A stretch of 42,551 nucleotides of DNA from NCBI GenBank assembly GCA_025993875.1, contig JAMQHH010000035.1, forward strand, positions 1 through 42,551. The letters are read 5' to 3'. Made by a program: the position numbers and the translations under genes. Source of the stretch: Candidatus Dojkabacteria bacterium (lineage in GTDB: Bacteria; Patescibacteriota; Dojkabacteria; J137). The notes under the pieces were generated by a model. It had not been told where the DNA came from. It saw only the letters and a program-made list of their open reading frames with translations, and ran no database searches. This document shows, one piece after another, positions 35,073-42,477 of the stretch (positions are counted from its first letter, which is position 1; each line of letters begins with the position of its first letter).

Positions 35073-35131
35073 ATCTTTTATAGTGATAAAAATTAAAGCT
35101 GACTCCAGTATTAAATATACATTTTTTTTTA

Positions 35132-36913
35132 CTAATTTGCACCTTTAAGAGATTTTACCCTGTTTAGAATTTCCGAAATGTTGTCGAGCCCTTCCAGCCA
35201 GAATTCTTTTTGAGTAATATTAAGTTCCAAATTTTCGAATAAATTTTTTATGGATTGAGATTCGCCTTTTTGCAAGAAATTAATATAGCTCTCAATTTTC
35301 AGCTCATTTTTTTTGTATTTTGTTTGGATAGATTTGGAGATAAGCGCTCCGGATGCATATGAGTAAACATAGAAAAAGTTTCGAATATGAGAAATATAAA
35401 TCCACCAGTTTTCCGCGCCCTTAGAGAGATTAACTGCAGGTCCAAGATAGGAACTAAGATTATCTAAAAAAATTTCTCCTATCTGTTTTTTTGACAAATA
35501 ACCTTTTTCTCTAAAACTTTTGTGCAAATCTTTTTCGAAAAGATAAAGCGCTACCTGCCTTTGAATTGTACTTATATCATCGTCGAGTTTATGCATTAAG
35601 AGTGTAAAGGAATCTTTATTTGGAAGAATATTTAACAGCTCCTTAAGGGTAAAGTCCTCCATAAAGGTACTTGCAACTTCTGCGGTTGCAGTAGATGCAC
35701 CATAGTAAAGTGAGTTACATTGCTTAGCCAGCTCGAAGTGAATAGCATGTCCCATTTCGTGCGCTAAGGTTAAAACATCGTTAATTGTATCTGTATAATT
35801 TAAAAGAACATACACCGGATAATTTTTTAAATCGTGAGCACAAAATGCGCCGGAGACTTTCCCTTTTTTCGGATAAACATCGATTTGCCCATTTTCCGAA
35901 AATCTTGCAAAAATTTCTTCGAAAACCGGTGATAATTTTCCAAACACAATTTTAACTATTTTTTGCGCTTCGTTATATGTGATTTTTTTGGATAGTTTTC
36001 CGACCGGTATATTTCTTTCGTGAAATTCGAGGTATTTTTTGTTTAAAACCTCGGCTTTAAATTTATAATACTCTTTGGAAATATCAAATTTATTTTTTAC
36101 TGTTTTTATAAGTGTGTCTACAATGTCCGAATCGATCCCATCTGCAAGATGCCTGATTTCGTCGGGTCTTTTAGTTTTTCGTAAGATGTCGTTATTAAGT
36201 TTATCTTCTAGAATTGAATTAATTTCTATTTCGGCCACATCGGAGTGTTTTTTGAGTATTGAATTAAATGCTTTTGCAGCAAAGTCTCTTGTTTTTTGAT
36301 CTTCGTTTGTAATTAAAGAGAGTATAGAGCTAAAATCTTTTTCTACTAATTTGCCATCTGTTAGAACTTTTGCGCTTTCACGACTTAGTAACGATTCAAT
36401 CATCTCCTGCCAGTTATACATTGAAGTTTTGGCTTTAACTGCAAGAATTTTTTCCTCCTTTTCGGATAAAAGGTATTTACCTTCTTTAAACAGGTTTTCC
36501 AGAAAAAAATGAAACTCTTCTAAAACTTTAGACTGTAAAAAAATTTGTTGAATTCTTTTTTTAATTCTCGAAATTTTATGCGTAAAAAAGATTATCTTAT
36601 TCTCCAGTTCGACAGCTTTTAGTGTTAGCTTATTGATTGCCGATTTGATTTCGGCATTGTTTTTATCGATCTCCAGTTTAAGCCAATAATAGTACGATGC
36701 GGGGCTTAATGTACCTTGCTTTCTGTTTAGTTTTTCCAAGTCACTTAAGGCTTCAAACATTACATAAGGGTCTGTAAGATAATCATTGCGTGGTTTCCAT
36801 TTGGTCACAAAGTTGTTATTTTCTTCTTCGCATTCTTTAACTAAAGCATTTATATTCTCTTCTGACGGATTATTTATTAAAAGGTTTAAATTCCACAATG
36901 TTTTATCTGCCAT
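35132..36913 (-). CDS. pepF: M3-family oligoendopeptidase F
   Basis: A cytoplasmic zinc peptidase that cuts short peptides. The 593-residue protein has the thimet-type active site LAHEMGHAIHFELA (HEMGH near 384-388) and the downstream glutamate in STATAEVASTFMEDFTL. It also has the family motifs FCAHDLKNYPVYVLLNY before the active site and YSYASGALIS near the end. The N-terminal helical domain is complete. Length matches the PepF family (about 600). It is monocistronic or the first gene of pepF-34407-gap. Confidence 0.96.
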   Translation of the reverse strand: MADKTLWNLNLLINNPSEENINALVKECEEENNNFVTKWKPRNDYLTDPYVMFEALSDLEKLNRKQGTLSPASYYYWLKLEIDKNNAEIKSAINKLTLKAVELENKIIFFTHKISRIKKRIQQIFLQSKVLEEFHFFLENLFKEGKYLLSEKEEKILAVKAKTSMYNWQEMIESLLSRESAKVLTDGKLVEKDFSSILSLITNEDQKTRDFAAKAFNSILKKHSDVAEIEINSILEDKLNNDILRKTKRPDEIRHLADGIDSDIVDTLIKTVKNKFDISKEYYKFKAEVLNKKYLEFHERNIPVGKLSKKITYNEAQKIVKIVFGKLSPVFEEIFARFSENGQIDVYPKKGKVSGAFCAHDLKNYPVYVLLNYTDTINDVLTLAHEMGHAIHFELAKQCNSLYYGASTATAEVASTFMEDFTLKELLNILPNKDSFTLLMHKLDDDISTIQRQVALYLFEKDLHKSFREKGYLSKKQIGEIFLDNLSSYLGPAVNLSKGAENWWIYISHIRNFFYVYSYASGALISKSIQTKYKKNELKIESYINFLQKGESQSIKNLFENLELNITQKEFWLEGLDNISEILNRVKSLKGAN

Positions 36914-36955
36914 ATCAAAAAAATAATAAGATGTTGTAAGATTTTACCTTAACTT

Positions 36956-36964
36956 TGTTAAAAT
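36956..36964 (+). promoter_or_regulatory. Extended -10 box of dus (TGTTAAAAT)
   Basis: TGTTAAAAT, with a predicted start near 36971, 20 bases before the ATG. Confidence 0.45.
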
Positions 36965-36990
36965 AAGAACGATAAAGATTTCTAAAAAAT

Positions 36991-38061
36991 ATGATACTAA
37001 ATTTAAAACAACCGGTAATAGGCCTATCGCCTATGGATGGGGTTACCGATTCACCATTTAGACAAATTACAAAGCTGGTTGGGAATCCAGATTTAATATT
37101 TACGGAATTTTGCCATGTTAAGGGTGTAATAAATGCTTTAGATAATATTGTCGATACTTTCCATTACGAGGAACCGGAAAGACCTGTTATAGCTCAAATT
37201 TACGGTAAAACTCAGGAGGATTTTTACCATGTTGCAAAAGTTATAGCTGCGCTGGGGTTTGATGGAGTCGATATAAATATGGGGTGTCCAGCAAAAAATG
37301 TGGTTTATAGCGGTTCTGGAGCAGGCTTAATTAAAACTCCTAGCCTTGCTATTTCTATTATTAAAAGCGTTAAAGAAGGATTAACGGATTGGGCTTTAGA
37401 TGGAAAAATAACTGGGCTTTCGGGTAGAAGTTTATTAGCACTTACAAAAAAAATTGATGAGTATAAATCAAGGATAAGTAGCCAAGCACCAAAAAATTTT
37501 ATCGGTATAAAAAATCTAACTGGCGAAAGAGAGATGATTTCATTATCTGTTAAAACAAGAATAGGTTACGATAAGCCAATAACTCAAGAATGGATAAGCT
37601 TGCTTTCGAGTTCCGAAACTGACTTTATCTCTTTGCACGGTAGAACTTTAAAAGAGATGTACGGGGGTAGCAGCAATATTGAAGAACTTAAAATTGCTGC
37701 ACTTACTTCAACAAAACCACTTTTAGTTAACGGTGATATTACTTCTTTGGAAAAAGCCTGGGAAGTAATAAACTATACAAAAGCCGCAGGTGCGCTTATT
37801 GGTAGGGCAAGTTTTGGCAACCCATGGGTTTTTTTGCCGAAAAAAGAAGTAAGTATTGCCGAAAAATTTGATACATTGTTAAAACATGCTGAACTTTTTG
37901 TTAAAGTGTATCCCCACACTTCCGATTTTGTCAGATTAAGAAAACACCTCGGATGGTATGCAAAAGGTTTTGAAGGTGCATCGGAAGTTAGAAACAATCT
38001 TGTTAAAACAAATAACCTAATGGAGGTTAAAGAAGTTTTAAAGACTGTAAAAGAAATTTAA
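36991..38061 (+). CDS. dus: tRNA-dihydrouridine synthase with an internal insertion
   Basis: An FMN-dependent enzyme that reduces uridines in the tRNA D-loop. The 356-residue protein starts with the FMN barrel (GLSPMDGVTDSPFRQI). It has VDINMGCPAKNVVYSGSGAG (about 91-110) and LSVKTRIGYDKP, then FISLHGRTLKEMYGG, LLVNGDI and GRASFGNPWVF. Between the GAGLIKTPSLAISIIKSVKE helix and SVKTRIG, usually about 10-15 residues apart, there are about 60 residues (from about 130 to 185, including GKITGLSGRSLLALTKKID and a polar stretch). The C-terminal helical domain (RLRKHLGWYAKGF) is present. It shares its stop with the convergent unknown gene in TTAA. Confidence 0.94.
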   Translation: MILNLKQPVIGLSPMDGVTDSPFRQITKLVGNPDLIFTEFCHVKGVINALDNIVDTFHYEEPERPVIAQIYGKTQEDFYHVAKVIAALGFDGVDINMGCPAKNVVYSGSGAGLIKTPSLAISIIKSVKEGLTDWALDGKITGLSGRSLLALTKKIDEYKSRISSQAPKNFIGIKNLTGEREMISLSVKTRIGYDKPITQEWISLLSSSETDFISLHGRTLKEMYGGSSNIEELKIAALTSTKPLLVNGDITSLEKAWEVINYTKAAGALIGRASFGNPWVFLPKKEVSIAEKFDTLLKHAELFVKVYPHTSDFVRLRKHLGWYAKGFEGASEVRNNLVKTNNLMEVKEVLKTVKEI

Positions 38062-38396
38062 TCATCCAAAATAAAATCGGGAATACCAACCTTAACGAAA
38101 AGCTCACCTTCTATTAAGTCTAATTCTCCTGTAAGATTAGGCATTTTACATTGAGAGGCATTTAACATACTCCAAAGGCGGTCTGCATCAAATTGACAGT
38201 TTGGATCTACAGGTAGGCTCGAATGCCAATCCAAAAAAGCTCTTGTATCGATCGAAAATTTACTAGGAAGTTGTACTTCAATTTCCGAAATTTTTCCCTG
38301 TAAAAATACAGAGAGAAAGTTTACCAGTGGAACTGTTAACAGCACCTGTTGTTCATGCGTTGGTGGAGTGAAGACAATATGCTCAACATCTGTCAT
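38058..38396 (-). CDS. Unknown small protein, 112 residues
   Basis: Not recognised. It is an acidic, soluble sequence that begins MTDVEHIVFTPPTHEQQVLL and ends with a predicted beta stretch (GELDLIEGELFVKVGIPDFI). There is no signal peptide or cysteine motif (isolated cysteines only). It is the last of three minus-strand unknown genes, 112 bases after the second. Confidence 0.55.
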   Translation of the reverse strand: MTDVEHIVFTPPTHEQQVLLTVPLVNFLSVFLQGKISEIEVQLPSKFSIDTRAFLDWHSSLPVDPNCQFDADRLWSMLNASQCKMPNLTGELDLIEGELFVKVGIPDFILDD

Positions 38397-38508
38397 TGTA
38401 TTAAAGTAACAAATTGTTTAATTATACTGCATATTATTGTAGAATCAAGCTAATTATTTAAATATATCGAATTTTTTCTAACTTGTGATACTCTTTTCAG
38501 CCCCAAAA

Positions 38509-39159
38509 CTAATTTGATTTTAATGTTTTATCATGTACTGGATTATTTATTGGCAGCAAAGTTTCTGGTAATCTCAAGACATTGCGTACTTTGTTTTCGG
38601 AAAGACTATAAACAATGTATTGCATATTACTTGAATCAAAAACATATTGTTCGTCTCTCTGAGGAAACACAATAGGCAACATTTGGTGACGAACAGCAGT
38701 GCAAATAATTTCACATGCAGCAATAATTGATTTTACATCTGTAAAATTATTTGTATTTGGAACAAAAAAATGTTTAGCAACTTTATTAAAATAAATTGTC
38801 GGACTATAGCCGTAAGATAGCAGCTCATAAATTTTTTGAGGAACCATAATACTATCGCCGGGAGAAAATTTTGTGAAGTCTACATTTTCTGTCTCTGGAT
38901 TAATTTTTTTTACGGCTTTTAGTATTTCTATTATTCTTTCTATTGATAAAACTGAAATTTGTAAATAATCTTCAGGTGACTCAGGAAATTTGTTTTTTAA
39001 GTTTCGCTTTCTTGCACCGGGGGCGAGCAAGGTTTTTCCGTCAATTTTTACAATTGCGTAACAGGTTATTTTGCCATTTCCATCGATTATTTGTACAATT
39101 TGACATAGCATCTGCAACGGTACTTCTCGTTTTTCTTTGGGCGATTCATATCCATCCAT
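38509..39159 (-). CDS. Unknown protein, 216 residues
   Basis: Not recognised. It is soluble, without membrane segments. The N-terminal third looks like a small beta domain (ITCYAIVKIDGKTLLAPGAR), followed by helices and AACEIICTAVRHQMLPIVFP. It starts six bases after the stop of the gene at 39166-39564, so these two are co-transcribed. A role cannot be proposed. Confidence 0.6.
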   Translation of the reverse strand: MDGYESPKEKREVPLQMLCQIVQIIDGNGKITCYAIVKIDGKTLLAPGARKRNLKNKFPESPEDYLQISVLSIERIIEILKAVKKINPETENVDFTKFSPGDSIMVPQKIYELLSYGYSPTIYFNKVAKHFFVPNTNNFTDVKSIIAACEIICTAVRHQMLPIVFPQRDEQYVFDSSNMQYIVYSLSENKVRNVLRLPETLLPINNPVHDKTLKSN

Positions 39160-39165
39160 GGCTTC

Positions 39166-39564
39166 TTAGCTTTCCAAATAAGATATTGAGACACTGCCCC
39201 CTCTTTCCGAAGCAGTTTTTAGTTCTGTTATAAAATTACCTAAGAAAAGTAATTGATCGTTTTTTTTGTTTTTAAATGCCAATACTTTTTCTTGAGCTTC
39301 GCTTTGCAATTCAACCTGGTATGTTTGTCCATTCGTGTTAAGAGGATTAGTAGCTAGCTCAGTAACAGTGATTTCTAGCGAAAAAAGAAAATCTAAAGAA
39401 ATTTCTTTTAAATGGTTAAATAAGTCAGTAAGAATATCGGGATTAATTAAAAGTTGTAAAGCCTCATCTCTCAAAAATGTATTAATTAAACCTGCTGCCG
39501 GTTCTGGGATTCTACTCACAACAATAGGCGAAATCTGACCTAAAAGCACATCTAATGTTGCCAT
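39166..39564 (-). CDS. Unknown small protein, 132 residues
   Basis: Not recognised. It starts MATLDVLLGQISPIVVSRIP and is predicted mostly helical in the first half (FLRDEALQLLINPDILTDLF), then beta-rich with TVTELATNPLNTNGQTYQVE. It is the first gene of the minus-strand trio and divergent from sufB across 54 bases. Confidence 0.55.
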   Translation of the reverse strand: MATLDVLLGQISPIVVSRIPEPAAGLINTFLRDEALQLLINPDILTDLFNHLKEISLDFLFSLEITVTELATNPLNTNGQTYQVELQSEAQEKVLAFKNKKNDQLLFLGNFITELKTASERGGSVSISYLES

Positions 39565-39603
39565 AATATAGCGCTAATAATAACTTAACTGCCAATAATA
39601 ACA

Positions 39604-39612
39604 TGCTAAAAT
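39604..39612 (+). promoter_or_regulatory. Extended -10 box of sufB (TGCTAAAAT)
   Basis: TGCTAAAAT ends six bases before the sufB ATG, predicting a leaderless transcript, as for rel and folD. Confidence 0.6.
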
Positions 39613-39618
39613 AATATA

Positions 39619-40962
39619 ATGAAATACAAATATTTAAACAAAGCCGGTTTAAGTTTAGAAACAATTAGAGAGCTTTCTGATTTTAAATCCGAAGATAGCT
39701 GGATGAGAGAGCTTAGGGTAAAGGCATATAATCATTATGTAAACCGCGATGTACCTACCTGGGGAGTTGATTTGGCTGAACTTACTGATAAAAATATTAG
39801 GTTTTATGTTGAGCCGGGTTCAAAAAAAAAGAGAAGATGGAAAGAGGTACCTGGTGAGATTAAACAAACATTTATTGACCTAAAAATCCCCGAGGCGGAG
39901 CGAAAATATTTAGCTGGTGTCGAAACACAATTAGATTCCAACGTTATTTATGGAAAAATTAAATCTAAATGGGAAGATAAAGGGGTAATTTTTACCGATA
40001 CCGATACAGGTTTAAGAGAACATCCAGAGATCTTTAAGAAATGGTTTGGTAAAGCAATACCTTTTACCGATAACAAATATGCTGCTTTAAACACAGCTTG
40101 CTGGAGTGGGGGGAGTTTTATTTATGTTCCCAAAGGGGTAAAAGTAGATATTCCCTTGCAAGCATATTTTTACATTCAAACGCAAAATCTTGGGCAGTTC
40201 GAGAGAACTCTTATTATTGCAGACGAAGGATCGGAAGTTCAATATATAGAAGGCTGTTCTGCCCCTACTTACTCCACAGACGTGTTACATTCGGGAGTTA
40301 TTGAATTGATAGCGTTAAAAAATGCAAAAATAAGATACACAACTATTCAAAACTGGTCAAAAAATGTTTATAACCTGGTAACGCAAAGAGGGCTTGCATA
40401 CGAAAATGCAACAATTGAATGGGTAGATTGCAATCTTGGATCGAAGGCTACAATGAAATACCCATCTGTTGTTTTGATTGGAAAAAATTCTCATGGCGAA
40501 GTTTTGTCTATGGCTTTAGCCGATGGCGCTCAGCATCTCGATTCGGGTGCTAAAATGATTCATTTAGGCTCCAATTCCTCCAGTATTATTACCACAAAGT
40601 CAATTTGTAAAAATGGAGGTAGAACAAGTTATCGGGGACTGGTAAAGGTGCATAAAAATGCAAAAAACTGCAAAGTAAAGGTTGCGTGCGATGCTCTTAT
40701 ATTAGACAGTATTTCTCAAACCGATACCTACCCTTATAACGATATTTATGATTCTTCTGCAACGGTGGAACACGAGGCTTCGGTTTCCAAAGTTTCGGAG
40801 ACACAGCTTTTTTATTTAATGTCTAGAGGTCTTTCCAAAGAGGAAGCAAATGCCTTGATTGTTGCAGGATTTGTTGAGCCGATTTCGAAACTTTTACCAA
40901 TGGAATACGCTTTTGAGATGAATGAACTAATAAAGCATTCAATGGAAGGAAGCGTTGGGTAA
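39619..40962 (+). CDS. sufB: Fe-S cluster assembly protein SufB
   Basis: Scaffold on which iron-sulfur clusters are built, normally as the SufBC2D complex. The 447-residue protein has the family core: VPTWGVDLAEL, TACWSGGSFIYVPKGVKVDI, FERTLIIADEGSEVQYIEGC, and the C-terminal SATVEHEASVSKVSETQLFY and LPMEYAFEMNELIKHSMEGS. The region around DSISQTDTYPYNDIYD matches the Gram-positive type, which lacks the E. coli active-site cysteine there. sufC, sufD and sufS/sufU are not next to it; the neighbours are an unknown trio and a LOG-like gene. It may work with components elsewhere or as a SufB homodimer. A promoter box ends six bases before the ATG. Confidence 0.97.
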   Translation: MKYKYLNKAGLSLETIRELSDFKSEDSWMRELRVKAYNHYVNRDVPTWGVDLAELTDKNIRFYVEPGSKKKRRWKEVPGEIKQTFIDLKIPEAERKYLAGVETQLDSNVIYGKIKSKWEDKGVIFTDTDTGLREHPEIFKKWFGKAIPFTDNKYAALNTACWSGGSFIYVPKGVKVDIPLQAYFYIQTQNLGQFERTLIIADEGSEVQYIEGCSAPTYSTDVLHSGVIELIALKNAKIRYTTIQNWSKNVYNLVTQRGLAYENATIEWVDCNLGSKATMKYPSVVLIGKNSHGEVLSMALADGAQHLDSGAKMIHLGSNSSSIITTKSICKNGGRTSYRGLVKVHKNAKNCKVKVACDALILDSISQTDTYPYNDIYDSSATVEHEASVSKVSETQLFYLMSRGLSKEEANALIVAGFVEPISKLLPMEYAFEMNELIKHSMEGSVG

Positions 40963-41029
40963 TTTCTTTGCTTTTAGTTTAATTTTTAGTATTCTATAGT
41001 AGTAGTTTTAATCTTTTAACAAGCTAGAA

Positions 41030-42112
41030 ATGGGGATATTAGATATACTAAATAAAAATGTAAAACAGGGAACAGGTGACGATGACTCGTCGGGTGGTGC
41101 AACTGATCCAATAAAATATCCAATTACAGTAGAGCCCGAAAATTCGGATTCAGAAGTTAAAAAAACAACAGAGGTTATTGATCAAAATACTTTTAGCGAA
41201 AATATGCAAGATACGCCCTCGGCTTTAGAGGAAAAATCTGAGAAAGTAAATATTCCCGATACCTTCCTAGAAGATACTAAAGATAATATTTCTGAAGTTT
41301 TGGAGGTTAAGGAAGTTGCCAAAAAATTTATACCGAATATGGTTTTGGGCACAGAACTTGAAAAATCGGCCCCAATTAATTTGCCGGTAAAACAAAATGT
41401 AGAGGAAATTGTAGAGCCGGGTTTTAAGCAGGTTAATATTAAACCAAAAATTAAATCGGAGTACAGAGCAATTAAAAATGTTGGGTTTGTTTGTTTAAAT
41501 TCTAATCTTTTAAACAATGGGGTTTCAGAGGAAATAAGAGAAACTGCATATATTCTTTCCGAAAATAAAACAAAGATTTACATCGACTCTAACAAAGGTT
41601 ATGGGCTAAGTGTTTTAGACGGCGTGAAACGTGCAAGCTACAAAAATTTGATGGGCGTATACTTTAAGCCATTCTATTCCAATTATTCTGATTTTGCCGA
41701 AATTTCTATTGATTTTTCGGAATACACCCAATATTTTTACTCTAATTACTTGGATAGATTAAAATTTTTAATTAAGAATGTAGATCTTTTTATAATACCC
41801 GAAACTGGAGGAGTTTTTAATCTAGCACAGCTTTTTTCGATTTGGAATCTAAGCAATTTGTATCTTGGTCAAAATAAACCACTAATTTTGGTTGGAAAAC
41901 AGTGGGACGAAAATATCTCGGTAATAAAGGAACTTTTAAAGTTAAATACCCAGGAAATTCAGGCAATAGAAATTGCGTACGATAGCAAAAGAGTTTTGGA
42001 GATAATTAACAGGATTGATAAATTGTATTCAGGAAAAGTTCCGTTCTCTATAAAAAAAACCTTCGATATGCGCAGTGAAAGCGACGAAACAGAAAGCTTT
42101 TTGGATATTTAA
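41030..42112 (+). CDS. LOG-like Rossmann-fold protein with a long disordered N-terminus
   Basis: A 360-residue protein. Residues about 1-140 are acidic and low-complexity (GDDDSSGGATDPI, many Glu/Lys/Ser), probably disordered. From about 145 a Rossmann-type domain appears: KNVGFVCLNSNLLNNGVSEE, AYILSENKTKIYIDSNKGYG, LFIIPETGGVFNLAQLF (about 253-269) and NKPLILVGKQWDENISVIKE. This layout follows the LOG/lysine-decarboxylase-like family (cytokinin phosphoribohydrolase, YvdD). Its signature PGGxGTxxE reads PETGGVFNLAQ here, so the catalytic glutamate and glycine pattern are lost. The role may be binding rather than catalysis. TATAGT at 40995 is a possible -10. Confidence 0.6.
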   Translation: MGILDILNKNVKQGTGDDDSSGGATDPIKYPITVEPENSDSEVKKTTEVIDQNTFSENMQDTPSALEEKSEKVNIPDTFLEDTKDNISEVLEVKEVAKKFIPNMVLGTELEKSAPINLPVKQNVEEIVEPGFKQVNIKPKIKSEYRAIKNVGFVCLNSNLLNNGVSEEIRETAYILSENKTKIYIDSNKGYGLSVLDGVKRASYKNLMGVYFKPFYSNYSDFAEISIDFSEYTQYFYSNYLDRLKFLIKNVDLFIIPETGGVFNLAQLFSIWNLSNLYLGQNKPLILVGKQWDENISVIKELLKLNTQEIQAIEIAYDSKRVLEIINRIDKLYSGKVPFSIKKTFDMRSESDETESFLDI

Positions 42113-42137
42113 ATTTAAATAATAACGAGTGATAATA

Positions 42138-42143
42138 TATAAT
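42138..42143 (+). promoter_or_regulatory. -10 box of the tRNA gene (TATAAT)
   Basis: A perfect TATAAT about 35 bases before the tRNA. It lies in a small inverted repeat (AGTGAT/ATCACT) that may also end the upstream mRNA. Confidence 0.45.
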
Positions 42144-42177
42144 CACTGAACTCGCAATAGCCGCGGTAAGGTGTATG

Positions 42178-42272
42178 GCAGGTATAGTATAGTGGTTATT
42201 ATGCTGGTTTTCCAAACCAATGACGTGCCTGCCTGAGGGCAGTCAGGGGTTCGAATCCCGCTACCTGCTCCA
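42178..42272 (+). tRNA. tRNA-Gly(UCC) with a 20-nt hairpin inserted in the T-stem
   Basis: The acceptor stem GCAGGTA/TACCTGC is perfect and an encoded CCA follows. The D-arm is plausible with AGTGGTTA in the loop. The anticodon loop TTTCCAA sits on a CTGGT/ACCAA stem and reads TCC, so glycine GGA/GGN codons. The T-loop is TTCGAAT with CCCGC after it. The 5' strand of the T-stem reads GTG, then 20 extra bases (42228-42247), then GG. Without them GTGGG pairs with CCCGC and the tRNA has 75 bases and a normal shape. As written it is 95 nt, and using the bases directly before the T-loop leaves two mismatches. Confidence 0.88.
42228..42247 (+). repeat. 20-nt imperfect palindrome inside the tRNA gene
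   Basis: CCTGCCTGAGGGCAGTCAGG can fold as CCTG-CTG / CAG-CAGG with one mismatch and a 4-base loop. It shares GCCTGCCTG (with the preceding G) with the minus strand of the repeat sequence 190 bases downstream (about 42427-42440), which suggests a mobile short palindrome. Confidence 0.55.
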
Positions 42273-42273
42273 A

Positions 42274-42477
42274 ATGAAACTTTTTTACGCTACTTCTTCA
42301 AAACACCCAATCTCAAAGCAAGTTCACAAATAACCTCAGTTCGAGTTTATAGACGAAATAATTGAAGAGAAATCGGAGAAAAATAATATTTTGACCCCAC
42401 GGAGTATCCATGCCTACGCTACGCTTCGGCAGGCAGGCGAACTAGTTCAATTCCTTATGTATCTTTTTGGAGTTTGA
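42274..42477 (+). pseudogene. Broken ORF after the tRNA, N-terminus like ITPase/HAM1
   Basis: An ATG two bases after the tRNA CCA reads MKLFYATSSKHPISKQVHK and meets a TAA at codon 20 (42331). The frame continues with protein-like PQFEFIDEIIEEKSEKNN before it enters repeat sequence and stops at 42477. The start resembles the N-terminal strand and substrate loop of HAM1/RdgB-type nucleotide pyrophosphatases (KLxFATxNxxK), but the match is short. It may be a dead fragment or a gene with a sequence error. Confidence 0.3.

Noticed and set aside
41182-41517. A 111-residue minus-strand frame opposite the LOG-like gene, and similar long antisense frames at 8518-8826 and 14940-15320
   Set aside because: They lie opposite well-supported genes in the usual shadow frame and have no promoter or family similarity.
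42159-42169. AGCCGCGGTAA, identical to part of the conserved 530 loop of 16S rRNA
   Set aside because: Only 11 bases match and the surrounding sequence has no 16S features; it lies in the leader of the tRNA. Treated as coincidence.
42228-42247. Self-splicing or protein-spliced tRNA intron
   Set aside because: Twenty bases are far too short for a group I or II intron, and no archaeal-type splicing helix is evident. A palindromic insertion explains it better, although removal from the RNA is not excluded.
42178-42272. Glycine recoding of UGA as in SR1/Gracilibacteria
   Set aside because: The tRNA anticodon is UCC, not UCA. rel ends with TGA, and all large genes are full length with TGA treated as a stop, so the standard code fits.
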